Shown piece by piece: positions 10,634 through 20,029 of a DNA stretch of 64,000 nucleotides. Location: positions 95,958,141-96,022,140 of the forward strand of contig JAHLJT010002630.1 of NCBI GenBank assembly GCA_031308135.1, read 5' to 3'. Within the stretch, counting starts at the first letter, position 1, and every line of letters starts with the position of its first letter. The position numbers and the translations under genes were made by a program. Origin of the DNA: Acheta domesticus. Lineage: Eukaryota > Arthropoda > Insecta > Orthoptera > Gryllidae. Below the pieces are notes generated by a model that worked only from the letters and a program-made list of their open reading frames with translations, did not search any database and had not been told where the DNA came from.

Positions 10634-11116
10634 TCACTGTCGATGTTTCAATTTCGCGCGTGGGTGTGTGGTTGTGGATGTCGCGTCGCCAGCGCCGCAC
10701 AGTGCACTGGAATAGGCTGGAATGCGCGCATTGGAAGAAAAAACAAAATTCTCTGAAATAGTACCTACACCAAACATAATATCTAAAATAAATTTGCATC
10801 ATAAAATATAATAAAGGCCTTGAAAGGGTATTCAAGAAGTTTCAAGTTGTGCTTTTACTTTCGTAAATATTCAAAGCAAAGTAAAATAATGCATTTCATC
10901 TGCATCCTTAATGTTCATAAGAATTCTCAGCTTTAAAAACTGGAATCGAATAATAGTTTCAGAAATATATTCACCGTATTGGATTCACCATTTTAATTTT
11001 ACAATTGGATAAGAAATTCGAAATTAGATACCTATAAAACTCAGTGGTATACATTACTACAATGTATTTTGTAGACCTTTCAATTTCGATTATGCCTGTT
11101 TGCCTTTGGAATCTCC
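10634..11116. other. Unassigned AT-rich sequence
   Basis: No gene or named repeat was recognised. The minus ORF at 10614-10835 begins inside the SINE and shows no domain. Confidence 0.3.
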
Positions 11117-11262
11117 GTCAAAACAGAACGGAAAGAATTATTAAAACTTAGAGTGGCGCCATCTGTCATTTATACATTATTTTTCAACCATTAGATATTT
11201 TAGATCTTATATTAAATACCTGCAGCCTGTAACAACATCTCGAACGCGTTGTTTTAACAGAA

Positions 11263-11831
11263 TCTATATATAAAACGGTATGTTAGTATGTATGTAAGAG
11301 CAAAACTCCGGACACCATTGGACTGATCTCCATGAAAGTTGGCACTTCTCCGTGTTTTTTTTTTTACCCAGAAGGTTTATGTGTTGTTAATTCTGTTGTA
11401 ACTACACTACATGGCGCTACATATCCACTACATATTCACGTCAAATGCAACCTGCAACGCACTCCGCAGCAATTTGAATCTATATCGTTAAATAACTCAT
11501 AAACGAGGCTTTCTAGGGTCTTGAAAACTAAAATATTGAGGTCGAAGGCCTCAAAGGAACGTTTCTCACACCGTATCTACAGAATAAACTCTTCTTAAAC
11601 ATTCTATTACATTTTTGCTGGTACGGGGTCTCCCGATATTACCTCACCTTCTCAGAGACGTGCAAAATCTGCAAGTAAATGTGAATGAGAGGGGCAAAGA
11701 GTAGCAGAGACAGAGACATACAGATTCAGACAAGGATAGGGTGAGGGAGGGAGGGAGAGACGGTGAGAAACGGAGATGATAGGGCAAAGAGGGAGATGAA
11801 GGGCAGAACAACGTCTGCCGGGTTTTCCTAG
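11263..11831 (+). mobile_element. Non-autonomous Helitron (569 bp), complete
   Basis: The element starts TCTATATATAAAACGG and ends GGGTTTTCCTAG, with the hairpin GGCAGA-acaacg-TCTGCC (11802-11819) 12 nt before the end. A 5' TC, a 3' CTAG with a subterminal hairpin, and insertion between host A and T are all Helitron hallmarks. No target duplication is expected. The neighbouring tandem unit (about 12327-12349) shows the same host sequence uninterrupted, fixing both ends. Two related copies lie at 30.6-31.1 kb and 33.6-34.1 kb. There is no Rep/helicase frame. Confidence 0.85.
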
Positions 11832-11870
11832 TTACACTTGAAATGCGAAACAGAACGAAAATAATTATTA

Positions 11871-12210
11871 ACCAGATCGACCGGGAATATCCATTTTGGA
11901 AGAAATCGTACGTATGGTTTAGGCGCTAGCAGTGTTCACAGACGAACAGACAGACAGACAGACAGACGGACGCTTTCCTTTCAATTGGTTTTTCGGTATC
12001 AAGGACTTAGAAAACAGGGTTTCTGGCTACAACACGTGTTAGGGGATTTTTTTTCTTAATTTGGCAACTGGTTTTATCCACTTTTTCGTTTTCACGGCCC
12101 GGCAATTAACTTTTTTCCACCGAAAGTTGGCCATTTTTTCGCGTAGCATTACATAACTTTCCCTATACTACGTATATCACTGCGTGTATACGTACGTTTA
12201 CGGGAAAGTA
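11871..12210 (+). repeat. R-family dispersed repeat, 3' part (copy R1)
   Basis: It opens with CCAGATCGACCGGGAATATC and includes a run of GACA/GACG tetramers (11940-11970), GCAACTGGTTTTATCCACTT, GCATTACATAACTTTC and a terminal GGGAAAGTAAAA. The same blocks occur in the same order in the other R copies. Its function and superfamily are unknown. Confidence 0.75.
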
Positions 12211-12499
12211 AAAATTAAAGTGGCGCCATCTGTCATTTATACTTTTTTTTTTACAAACACTAGTTATTTTAGATCGTATATTAAATACCTGCAGCCCGCA
12301 ACAACAGTTTGAAGGCGTTTATTTAACAGAATCCCACTTGAAATGCGGTGCGCGCGTGTCAGGCCATTGCAGCCCACTGTGCGCCGCCGTGGCGTCGGCC
12401 GGCTGCGCCCGCGGACTCGTCTCCGCGACGCGGCGAGAGAGTTACGACGGCGCCGCTGCTCCTTATTCGGCGCCCGCGCGCCCGCTTTTTGCCTCCCCG

Positions 12500-12558
12500 C
12501 ACGCACGCACGCACGCACGCGCACGCACACACGTACGCACACACACACACACACACGC
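12500..12558. repeat. CGCA/CA microsatellite
   Basis: A run of (CGCA)n passing into (CA)n. It produces the overlapping His/Thr-rich and Val/Cys-rich ORFs on both strands, which are artefacts. Confidence 0.9.
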
Positions 12559-12570
12559 GGGCGGGCGGCA

Positions 12571-13140
12571 CCGGGAGAGATGGCTCAATGCGTCAACCTG
12601 ATGTCACTGCAGTCCCTCTGATCGGGAGGTCCTAGGTTCGAGTCCCGACGGCGGCAGGATTTTCGACACTAGCTCGTCAGCTAGGTCGAATTCAGTCGCT
12701 GTCTGGAGGAGGATTCTATCGGCCGGCTGCTCTGATCGGTAGTTTTCCGTGGTTTCTCCGATCAACACCAGGCGAATGCCGAAGCAGTGCCCTAACAAAC
12801 GGGCCACGGACCGCGCGCGATCTTTCCTTCCTTATCCTTGTCCCATCCTCTCCCTTTACACACACACTTGCACTAACATGCACTACTCTACCGCACATGC
12901 TGGGAGACCGGTCGGGAGCTTACAGCTTGTCCCGGCTAGGGCGGTGCCCCGCTGGTGGGAGATACCTGGTTGAGGGGAAAATCCCGCTAGTCGACGGTAG
13001 GTCGGCGCCAGATCTCGCCATCCAGCGGGGAAAAGATCATCGCTACCGCTCGAGAAAAAACACGCACTGCACTTACGGGACTAATGACCTAAGTAGTTGA
13101 CGCGCCCGGAAACACGAATCAATCAATCAATCAGTCAATC
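12571..13140 (+). mobile_element. SINE-A copy 3, full length (~570 bp) with AATC tail
   Basis: This is the best full-length copy. The head has A-box-like ATGGCTCAATGCG and B-box GGTTCGAGTCCCG. The core contains GTTTTCCGTGGTTTCTCC and CAGGCGAATGCCG. A GC-rich second half (CCCCGCTGGTGGGAGATACC) leads to TTACGGGACTAATGACCTAA and a tail of AATC repeats (13113-13140). GGGCGGGCGG flanks both ends (12559-12568 and 13141-13150), consistent with a target duplication. Confidence 0.9.
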
Positions 13141-13150
13141 GGGCGGGCGG

Positions 13151-13167
13151 GCGAAGTGGCTCAGTGC
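13151..13167 (+). mobile_element. Possible SINE-A head remnant
   Basis: GAAGTGGCTCAGTGCTCA matches the SINE-A head and is then replaced by a palindromic MITE at a TA. It is very short, so it may be chance. Confidence 0.35.
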
Positions 13168-13169
13168 TC

Positions 13170-13408
13170 ATACTTCGGTTTTTATTTCCTGGCGCACGGG
13201 GAGGGTGTTAATAAAATGGAATATCTCACGGTATTTCACGTCGATTTCTGATGTGCCGCCAGACGTCGCATGATCGCCAGCACTACTCGATACAGTCGCG
13301 ATCATACGACTGCTAGCGGCACAATGGAGAACGACGCATAATACCGTGAGATATTCCATTTTGATGACACACTCCCGTGCGCCAAGAAAGAAAAACCGAA
13401 GTATAGCT
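13170..13408. mobile_element. Palindromic MITE, subfamily PAL-2 (copy f)
   Basis: The ends are long inverted repeats: CTTCGGTTTTT with CTGGCGCACGG at left, and CCGTGCGCCAAG with AAAAACCGAAG at right. They are flanked by TA on both sides. The interior is a near-complete palindrome (GGAATATCTCACGGTATTTC against ACCGTGAGATATTCC) around a GCATGATCGC/GCGATCATAC centre. It would fold into one long hairpin. TA targeting suggests a Tc1/mariner-type source, but no transposase is seen. Confidence 0.85.
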
Positions 13409-13712
13409 CGTACGTTACAAAACAACGCAGAAAACCGTCGAAAATCAACTAAGCAATTTGGAAAACCAGTCTTTTGTTCATTCTATCGACTTTGATCCTA
13501 TTTCGATACTTGATTTTGAATTAAACGTGCTGTGATTGGTTCATTTCTTATTTCTTACATAAGCATAAGCACAGAAGCTTGAAGCTTATAAGTTAACGTC
13601 TTACGTGTAATGCTTAGGCGAAGGCATTGTGAATGAGTCTGCTTATGGACGTAGTCCTAACTTTTATGTTAACGCCAATTATGCTTATGTTTGCATTGTG
13701 AATGGGCCTTTA
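13409..13712 (+). mobile_element. Harbinger-like MITE, right part
   Basis: The end GCATTGTGAATGGGCC (to about 13702), and an inner GGCATTGTGAATGAG, match the element at 58055-58934. Shared inner landmarks are TGATTGGTTC and AAGCTTGAAGCTTATAAG. The left end is not seen. Confidence 0.5.
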
Positions 13713-13842
13713 GTGCGTAGCGGGCCCACTTCGCAGTCGGCAGGTCCGGGCTCGATCCCCGGGCCGGTCCTCGTGACCGGAGTTTTCGTGGTTTCCCTCG
13801 GTCAAACAGGCGAATGCTGGGATGGTTCCAAAAGAACAGTTA
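13713..13842 (+). mobile_element. SINE-C fragment (tRNA-derived)
   Basis: A B-box-like GGGCTCGATCCCC is followed by GTTTTCGTGGTTTCCCTCGG and CAGGCGAATGCTGGGATGGT. The second part matches the SINE-A core while the head differs. Core-sharing SINE families are known in insects. Confidence 0.65.
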
Positions 13843-13998
13843 AGTAATAGCAACAGATTTTAGGCAAGATCACAGTTTATTATGTTTTGTAAAGATTGTA
13901 GATAGTGTTTATTGACAATAGTTAACTAATACCAGTAACAGATTTTACGCAAAATCGCAATTTAAAATGTTTTGTAAAAATTGTAAATGTTTTAGATT
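13843..13998. repeat. ~78-bp tandem duplication
   Basis: Two copies share AGTAATAGCAACAGATTTTA / CAGTAACAGATTTTACGC, then ATGTTTTGTAAAGATTGTA / ATGTTTTGTAAAAATTGTA. Confidence 0.7.
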
Positions 13999-14129
13999 GG
14001 ACATAATTGTTTCCAACTATATTTTTTTACAAAAGATGTCTGATGATGGCAGTTAAGATGTAACCGAAACGTCATAGGTTGATCACAGTTGTAAGAACAA
14101 TAAATTTCAATGAAATGTTTTAATGATGA

Positions 14130-14215
14130 TGATAGTAATAATAATAATAATAATGATAATAACATCAATAATAATAAACATAATAATAATAGTAATAGCA
14201 ACAATAATAATAAAA
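14130..14215. repeat. Imperfect (AAT)n microsatellite
   Basis: AATAAT tracts with scattered changes follow AACAATAAATTTCAATGAAA, which resembles the 3' end of a retroelement with a poly-AAT tail. The Asn-rich and Leu-rich ORFs across it are artefacts. Confidence 0.8.
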
Positions 14216-14502
14216 ATTCACACGGAGGAGAAAGTTGCTCGCGTCCGTGGTCTACCACACATGTCCCCTGCGTAACGCTAAATGATAAATTCGCCACTTA
14301 CGCGCCAGACCATTGCATTGTGAGCGTGCGGATCCCCACACGTCGAAGGAAAAACTGCACTTGTACTGGTAAGCGCGTCACCAAATGGCTAACAGCGGCC
14401 AAATGGCTTCCCTCAGTCGGGATAAGCTGTAAGGTCCCGATTGGTCATTCAGCATGAGTGGCACTGCACTGCTTGTAATTGTAAGCGTGTGAAAATAAAT
14501 GT

Positions 14503-14775
14503 AAGGTTAGTATAAGGAAGAGGAAGGAAAGATCGCGCGCGGTCCCTGGCCCGTTTGTTGGTGTTGCTCAGGTATTCGCGTGGTGTTGATCTGAAAAATC
14601 ACGGAAAACTGACGACGAGAGCAGCCGGCCGCAAGACTTCTCCTCCAAACAGTGGCTGAATTCGACCTAGCTGTGTAGCTAGTGTCACAAATATTGCCAC
14701 CGTCGGGATTTGAACCCTACGACCTCCCGGTCACACTAGGCACTGCAGTGACATCAGTTGATGCCCTGAGACACG
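14503..14775 (-). mobile_element. SINE-A copy 4, 5' half
   Basis: Reading minus, the head ends near 14775. A decayed B-box (GGGTTCAAATCCC) and the body extend to the GGCCAGGGACCGCGCGCGAT segment and the CCTTCCTCTTCC tract. Confidence 0.85.
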
Positions 14776-15209
14776 TCGGCCGGTACCGCGATCTTCCAGT
14801 CACCGACGCTGGCGATGGTCACTTCGTCATAACGTTTGCAAATAGCGGGTCCAGTAATAGAATATTTAAAAGTTTCATTTAAACTTTCTCTCGTTCGCTT
14901 GTGCTGCTGCCACAGGCGTGTGCTCAGTGGGGCCGAAAAGGTCGTGCCCCCCTCCGAAAACATTTTGAACGGAGTCTCCTTGCCGTACGTAATGAAAACG
15001 TTTCATTAAATATGATAAATCCCTTATTCCCCCTTTTTTTAAGCTGACAGTTTGGGGAATTGTTTGCAGAAGAGGCTCTTCAAGGCAACTGGCAAACTTG
15101 TAAAATGATTCAGCATAAAGTTAATTGCATTTTTCAATGGTATCATTACAGTTATAATTTAATTTGCCTTGTAATACGTTTCATTTTTTTCTACGTAAAA
15201 TGTCATTTG

Positions 15210-15626
15210 TAGGGACGGATTTTAAAGAATTGTATTTTTTTTCATTTTGGAAAAATGCCATTTAGTGTAGAAATTAATTTTTTTATGACAAAAGGAAATG
15301 ATCCATTTTTATGTTATTTTGTTCCATTTTTTGTCGTTTATTACTAATATGCCATTTTCACCTTTTTCATTCATTTTAATGCATTTTTCTGATATCGATT
15401 TTAATTCCATTTTAATGGTATTTGCGTAAAATATTTACGAGTTGCCACAAATGTTCCCCACAGAATTTCTGAGTAGACTATTCGATTTCTAGGCTCGAAA
15501 ATTGCAATGTCAGCCGCTGTTAGAATGTAATCTAAGGTTCCTGTTACGCCTCAGCGCCGTTGTCGGTTCAGTCGATTTCGGGATAACTGAAGACAGAGTT
15601 CGTTGTAAATGTCAGTCCAAACCAAA
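15210..15626 (-). mobile_element. TAGGGGGCGG hAT MITE, truncated copy 4
   Basis: It begins TAGGGACGGATTTTAAAG and follows the other minus-oriented copy (40085-40592) through AAAAATGCCATTTAGTGTAG, TTTTAATGGTATTTGCG and GTCCAAACCAAA. It then stops exactly where the 26-bp minisatellite starts. Confidence 0.75.
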
Positions 15627-15981
15627 GAATGTCTTGGCCCTCTTCTTGGAATGAATGTCTTGGCCCTCTTCTTGGAATGAATGTCTTGGCCCTCTTCTTG
15701 GAATGAATGTCTTGGCCCTCTTCTTGGAATGAATGTCTTGGCCCTCTTCTTGGAATGAATGTCTTGGCCCTCTTCTTGGAATGAATGTCTTGGCCCTCTT
15801 CTTGGAATGAATGTCTTGGCCCTCTTCTTGGAATGAATGTCTTGGCCCTCTTCTTGGAATGAATGTCTTGGCCCTCTTCTTGGAATGAATGTCTTGGCCC
15901 TCTTCTTGGAATGAATGTCTTGGCCCTCTTCTTGGAATGAATGTCTTGGCCCTCTTCTTGGAATGAATGTCTTTGGCCCTC
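15627..15981. repeat. 26-bp minisatellite, 13 full units plus a partial
   Basis: The unit GAATGTCTTGGCCCTCTTCT plus TGGAAT is repeated thirteen times almost perfectly from 15627. A fourteenth partial unit with one inserted T ends near 15981. The unit has no stop in any minus frame, which creates a 151-aa artefactual ORF cycling through three frames. Near-identity of units implies recent expansion. Confidence 0.97.
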
Positions 15982-16149
15982 GGGTGTTTTGTCGCCGCCC
16001 GATCATTAGAATAACTTTAACTTTGGTGCATAAATAACTATGATTATTACTTTTTCGTGGTATTATTTATTATTGCCTTTATTTCTTATTGCTATTGTTG
16101 CTATTGGCTTTGGTATTATTAAAAAAGCTGAAGTATCTTCTAGATAATA

Positions 16150-16450
16150 ACAAAAAGTGTGTTATTTCGTGTTGCGCACCGTGTGCAGCAGATGCATAGG
16201 AGCAAAGAGTACGTCCTGGCCGCATTGCAGCGCAGGAGAATTATTTGCCAGCCACCGAACAGACGCCGCAGAGTGCCCGCGAATCCTGTTTGTGGGCGCG
16301 GGCCGCGAGGCGTGCTCTAGCCGTTGGCCTGTTGGGGGCTTTATGGAGCAGTTGTCGGCTCGTTTCGGGCGGATGCTTTCGAACGGCCCGGCGCCTGCGA
16401 CCGCCGACGCCCTCTCCGCCTGCGCTCTCGGGGAGGTGCGGGGTTCGCCG
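16150..16450. other. GC-rich flank of the minisatellite
   Basis: GC-rich, CpG-rich sequence with overlapping ORFs in several frames. No domain is recognisable. It may be a CpG island or old tandem sequence. Confidence 0.35.
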
Positions 16451-16724
16451 TCAGTGAAGTGGGCGTGGGCGGCGGGCTAAGAGGGTGTGGGGAGGGGGCA
16501 CTGGCGTGGGGGAGAGAGATCGTGAGGGAAGGAGGCGGGCGGAAGGAAGAGTATTCAGGGATGAGGAGGCGTAGTTGGATGGCCGATGTGTGGGTGTAGT
16601 GGTACGAAGGGGGGAGCGGAGGGGAGGCATAGCAGGGTCGTGGAAGGGCGTGATGGCGAGAAAACGCAGCGTTGTGGCAAGGGAAAGGGAGCATGAAGGT
16701 GAGGAAGGGGTGATGAGGGAGCGT

Positions 16725-17000
16725 GGTCGGGAGGGGAGGGAGCGTGGTCGGGAGGGGAGGGAGCGTGGTCGGGAGGGGAGGGAGCGTCGCAGAGTGAGGG
16801 GAGGGAGCGTCGCAGAGTGAGGGGAGGGAGCGTCGCAGAGTGAGGGGAGGGAGCGTCGCAGAGTGAGGGGAGGGAGCGTCGCAGAGTGAGGGGAGGGAGC
16901 GTCGCAGAGTGAGGGGAGGGAGCGTCGCAGAGTGAGGGGAGGGAGCGTCGCAGAGTGAGGGGAGGGAGCGTCGCAGAGTGAGGGGAGGGAGCGTCGCAGC
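16725..17000. repeat. 21-bp and 23-bp GC-rich minisatellites
   Basis: About three units of AGGGAGCGTGGTCGGGAGGG (21 bp) are followed by about nine units of AGGGAGCGTCGCAGAGTGAG (23 bp). The plus strand is G-rich. Confidence 0.95.
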
Positions 17001-17034
17001 GTGAGGGGAAGTTGGCGGAGGCGGAGGAAAGTAT

Positions 17035-17765
17035 GGACGTGGCGGCGCGAGGGGGCGTGGCGACGGCGCGAGGGGGCGTGGCGGCGGCGTGAGGAAGCGT
17101 GGCGGCGGCGCGAGTGGGCGTGGCGGCGGCGCGAGTGGGCGTGGCGGCGGCGCGAGGGGGCGGGAGGGGGCGTGGCGGCGGCGTGAGGGGGCGTGGCGGC
17201 GGCGTGAGGGGGCGTGGCGGCGGCGCGAGTGGGCGTGGCGGCGGCGCGAGTGGGCGTGGCGGCGGCGCGAGTGGGCGTGGCGGCGGCGCGAGTGGGCGTG
17301 GCGGCGGCGCGAGTGGGCGTGGCGGCGGCGCGAGGGGGCGTGAGGGGGCGTGGCGGCGGCGTGAGGGGGCGTGGCGGCGGCGTGAGGGGGCGTGGCGGCG
17401 GCGCGAGTGGGCGTGGCGGCGGCGCGAGTGGGCGTGGCGGCGGCGCGAGGGGGCGGGAGGGGGCGTGGCGGCGGCGTGAGGGGGCGTGGCGGCGGCGCGA
17501 GGGGGCGTGGCGGCGGCGTGAGGGGGCGTGGCGGCGGCGCGAGGGGGCGTGGCGGCGGCGCGAAGGGGCGTGACTGCGGCGTGAGGGGGCGTTGCGGCGG
17601 CGGGAGGGGGCGTGGCGGCGGCGTGAGGGGGCGTGACTGCGGCGGGAGGGGGCGTGGCGGCGCAAGGAGGGGGCGTGGCGGCTCGGGGAGGGGCGTGGCG
17701 GCGTGGGGAGGGGGCGTGGCGGCGGCGAATGGGGGCGTGGCGGCGGGGGAGGGGGCGTGGAGACT
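17035..17765. repeat. 21-bp GC-rich minisatellite
   Basis: Units of GTGGGCGTGGCGGCGGCGCG with variants (GGGGGCG, GCGTGAG) tile about 700 bp. Because 21 is a multiple of three, all frames remain open, giving seven-residue repeat ORFs (RRREWAW, or RRRHAHS on minus) up to 522 aa. I do not accept these as genes. The G-runs make quadruplex formation plausible. Confidence 0.95.
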
Positions 17766-18021
17766 AGGGAGGCGCCCCAAGGCGGTGTGCGTGGGTGCGA
17801 GTGGGCGCTGGGCGAGCGGATGGCGGCGCGGCGTCGTAAACCCCGTGAGGCGCTGCAGCTGCTGTCCTCGCAGGCGGCGCTGGTTTGGGCGAGGCCGCGC
17901 CCCGCACAAGCTGCCCTCCGGAGTAGCTCTCCTTTATTCAGGACGCGTCGTCGCTCACCCACTCAAAACAAATGACACAATTCTGTATAGAGATTTGATT
18001 ATAGTAGGGAATACAAAATGA

Positions 18022-19234
18022 ATTTCATCGCTGGATTTCTGTGTTTTTATTACGGCTGTATGATATGTATACACAACTATATTAATATCGGTAACAAGTT
18101 TTCATATTTGCAGATATTTAGGAATAATTTATTTGCCCTATTCAATAATTTCCATTCCAGTTTAGGAATATATTAATTATAATTTATTAGGAAAACATTC
18201 ATTAATGGAATGTGCGACCAACGAGACTCGGACCGGTTTTCAAGGATGAGACTGGAGATATCAATGAGGTATAAATAAGCAAAATCTTTGGCAAAGGTGA
18301 AGGTGGTCTTGGTGTTGGGAATGTCAGCATACGTGTTTTAAAGCAGAATTCCCATTCAGTGAAGCATTTCAGTGACTAAGAATCACCTGTGTGTGCAACA
18401 CAAAAGTGAAAATTAGTTGCAAAGATGAAATAGTAGGAAACCAACTCACCAACGATTATGAATAGTTTTCTACAGTAAATCTTCGGGTATATTGGGAATA
18501 TTTATGATTACGCCCATGGGCAACTTCTCACATTTAATTAGTTAGCTCAATTGCCAAAAAATTAACTTCTCAGTTTCCTTCTCTTCCTCTTCTTCCTCTT
18601 GCATATCCTCATCCTCCTTCGTCGACGTTTGAATTCAGCGCAAACGTTTATATTAATAAAAGTATAATTACATTGTAGCCTTCTTTAGCCAAATAGTTGT
18701 ATTTGTGTATTATACATGTTAAACTAATTTTTAAAAAATCGAACAATTTCGTCAAATCCCATTTTATTTACATAGTTAATCACAGGAAAAATTAGAAATA
18801 TATTATGCGCACTCATAAAACAAACTTCTTTCAGACAATTTTGAGTGCGTACCAAGCTTTCCACTACACATTACCTCCCTATTAGTGCATTTTAGGCACT
18901 TATAATTACTGACCCGTTTTAAATGCACATTAAACATATTTTTCTCCTACAGTCTGAATGATTCGTTGAATGATTGTTTAGAATTCAGGGTGCGTCGTTA
19001 GCCCCAAATGTAGCGATTTTTCGAAAAATCAGAGATCAAAGAAATTGTGATCTGCGCCATTGTATTAAGCGCACTTTACGTCAACCGCCTACAAAGTTCA
19101 ATATATAGAACTCGAGAAAAAAACCCTGAAATTGTTAAGTCATCCTATAAAGAACCCCCACCAATCAAAATATCCATTTCAAATTCAAGGTGACACAATA
19201 TCAGACAATTGATTACATTTACTACGATTTGGAA
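18022..19234. other. AT-rich intergenic sequence
   Basis: No gene or window-shared repeat was found. A TCTTCC-rich tract lies at about 18570-18620. Confidence 0.3.
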
Positions 19235-19242
19235 CATATGTC

Positions 19243-19471
19243 CAGCGGCGCCCACGAAAATAACAGGGGCCTGTGGAAATTGATCCAAGGGGACCCCTTA
19301 TTTCAAACAGATTTACTCCTCCCCCAATTCATAAACAATTAATTATCCATACATCAGAAATAACTTATAACGTTAAATTTTAATTAGAGATAAATATCGT
19401 TTTAATTTCTTTTGAGTGAAAGAAATTAGGGGCCTGGGGCAAATTGCCCGCGCTCTTTCTGGACGCCACTG
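19243..19471. mobile_element. hAT-like MITE (229 bp)
   Basis: The ends are CAGCGGCGCCCACGAAA and, inverted, CAGTGGCGTCCAGAAAG, with subterminal GGGGCCTG on both sides. The flanks CATATGTC and AATATATC agree at six of eight positions, fitting a decayed 8-bp hAT duplication. Confidence 0.7.
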
Positions 19472-19984
19472 AATATATCTACTGTACTTATACTGCATCA
19501 GGGCGTTACAATACGAGTTTACTTGTAGAAAAATAGCATTTTCTTCCTGACGAGTTACAATATTTTTTGTACTACGTAAGCAGTTTGTTAGAAAGTAACA
19601 AAGTGATATAATTAGAAACGAATTTTATAAGATCGGTTCAAGATTGTAGTAGATAATATAAGATAAAAATTGTACTAGGTAAGAGATCACAAACTAAATT
19701 GTTAGGTACGAACATGCGATGAAATCGATAACAAGAAAACGATCCTCAGTGTAAAGAAACACAGAAAGAGAATGTATTTAAAATTTCGCTGAGAACGGTT
19801 ACTAGCAATGTAATCCAAAAGAGGAGCTCGGTTGAACAGAATGTGAGACGGCAACAGGGCTTATGTGTAATCTTGCAAGACAGAAGGAGAAGACTTCACT
19901 TATGTTTGAGCAACCGCTCACAGTCTGTAGTTGAAACCACGAAAGCGGCGGCGGCGGCGATGGAGGCGGTGGGTGCGCCCGAGG
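19472..19984. other. AT-rich intergenic sequence
   Basis: No gene or named element was seen. The GC-rich ORFs starting near 19802 are driven by the repeat that follows. Confidence 0.3.
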
Positions 19985-20029
19985 CGGCGAGAGCCGGTTT
20001 CGGCGCCTGCCCGCCTTCGCTCCACCCCC

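Larger units (their letters stand above)
11117..12349 (+). repeat. Two tandem copies of a ~165-bp unit, each split by an insertion
   Basis: Unit one is 11117-11262 plus 11832-11850, split by a Helitron. Unit two is 11851-11870 plus about 12211-12349, split by an R-family repeat. Both units share ACAGAACG, AATTATTAA, GTGGCGCCATCTGTCATTTA, ATTAAATACCTGCAGCC, AACAGAAT and CACTTGAAATGCG in the same order. They are an imperfect tandem pair. Confidence 0.8.

Noticed and set aside
12264..12635. His/Thr-rich and Val/Cys-rich ORFs
   Set aside because: Artefacts of the CGCA/CA microsatellite.
13209..13345. Direct microRNA precursor call for the palindromic MITEs
   Set aside because: Hairpins are longer than typical precursors and are explained as MITE foldbacks; small-RNA data would be needed.
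15551..16006. 151-aa ORF with KKRAKTFIPRRGPRH repeats
   Set aside because: It reads through a 26-bp minisatellite that has no stop in any minus frame. It begins and ends in unrelated sequence.
16341..17962. Long proline/arginine/histidine-rich ORFs of 503 and 522 aa on the minus strand
   Set aside because: They follow the 21-bp and 23-bp minisatellite in several frames at once, with seven-residue repeats dictated by DNA period. No conserved domain is present.
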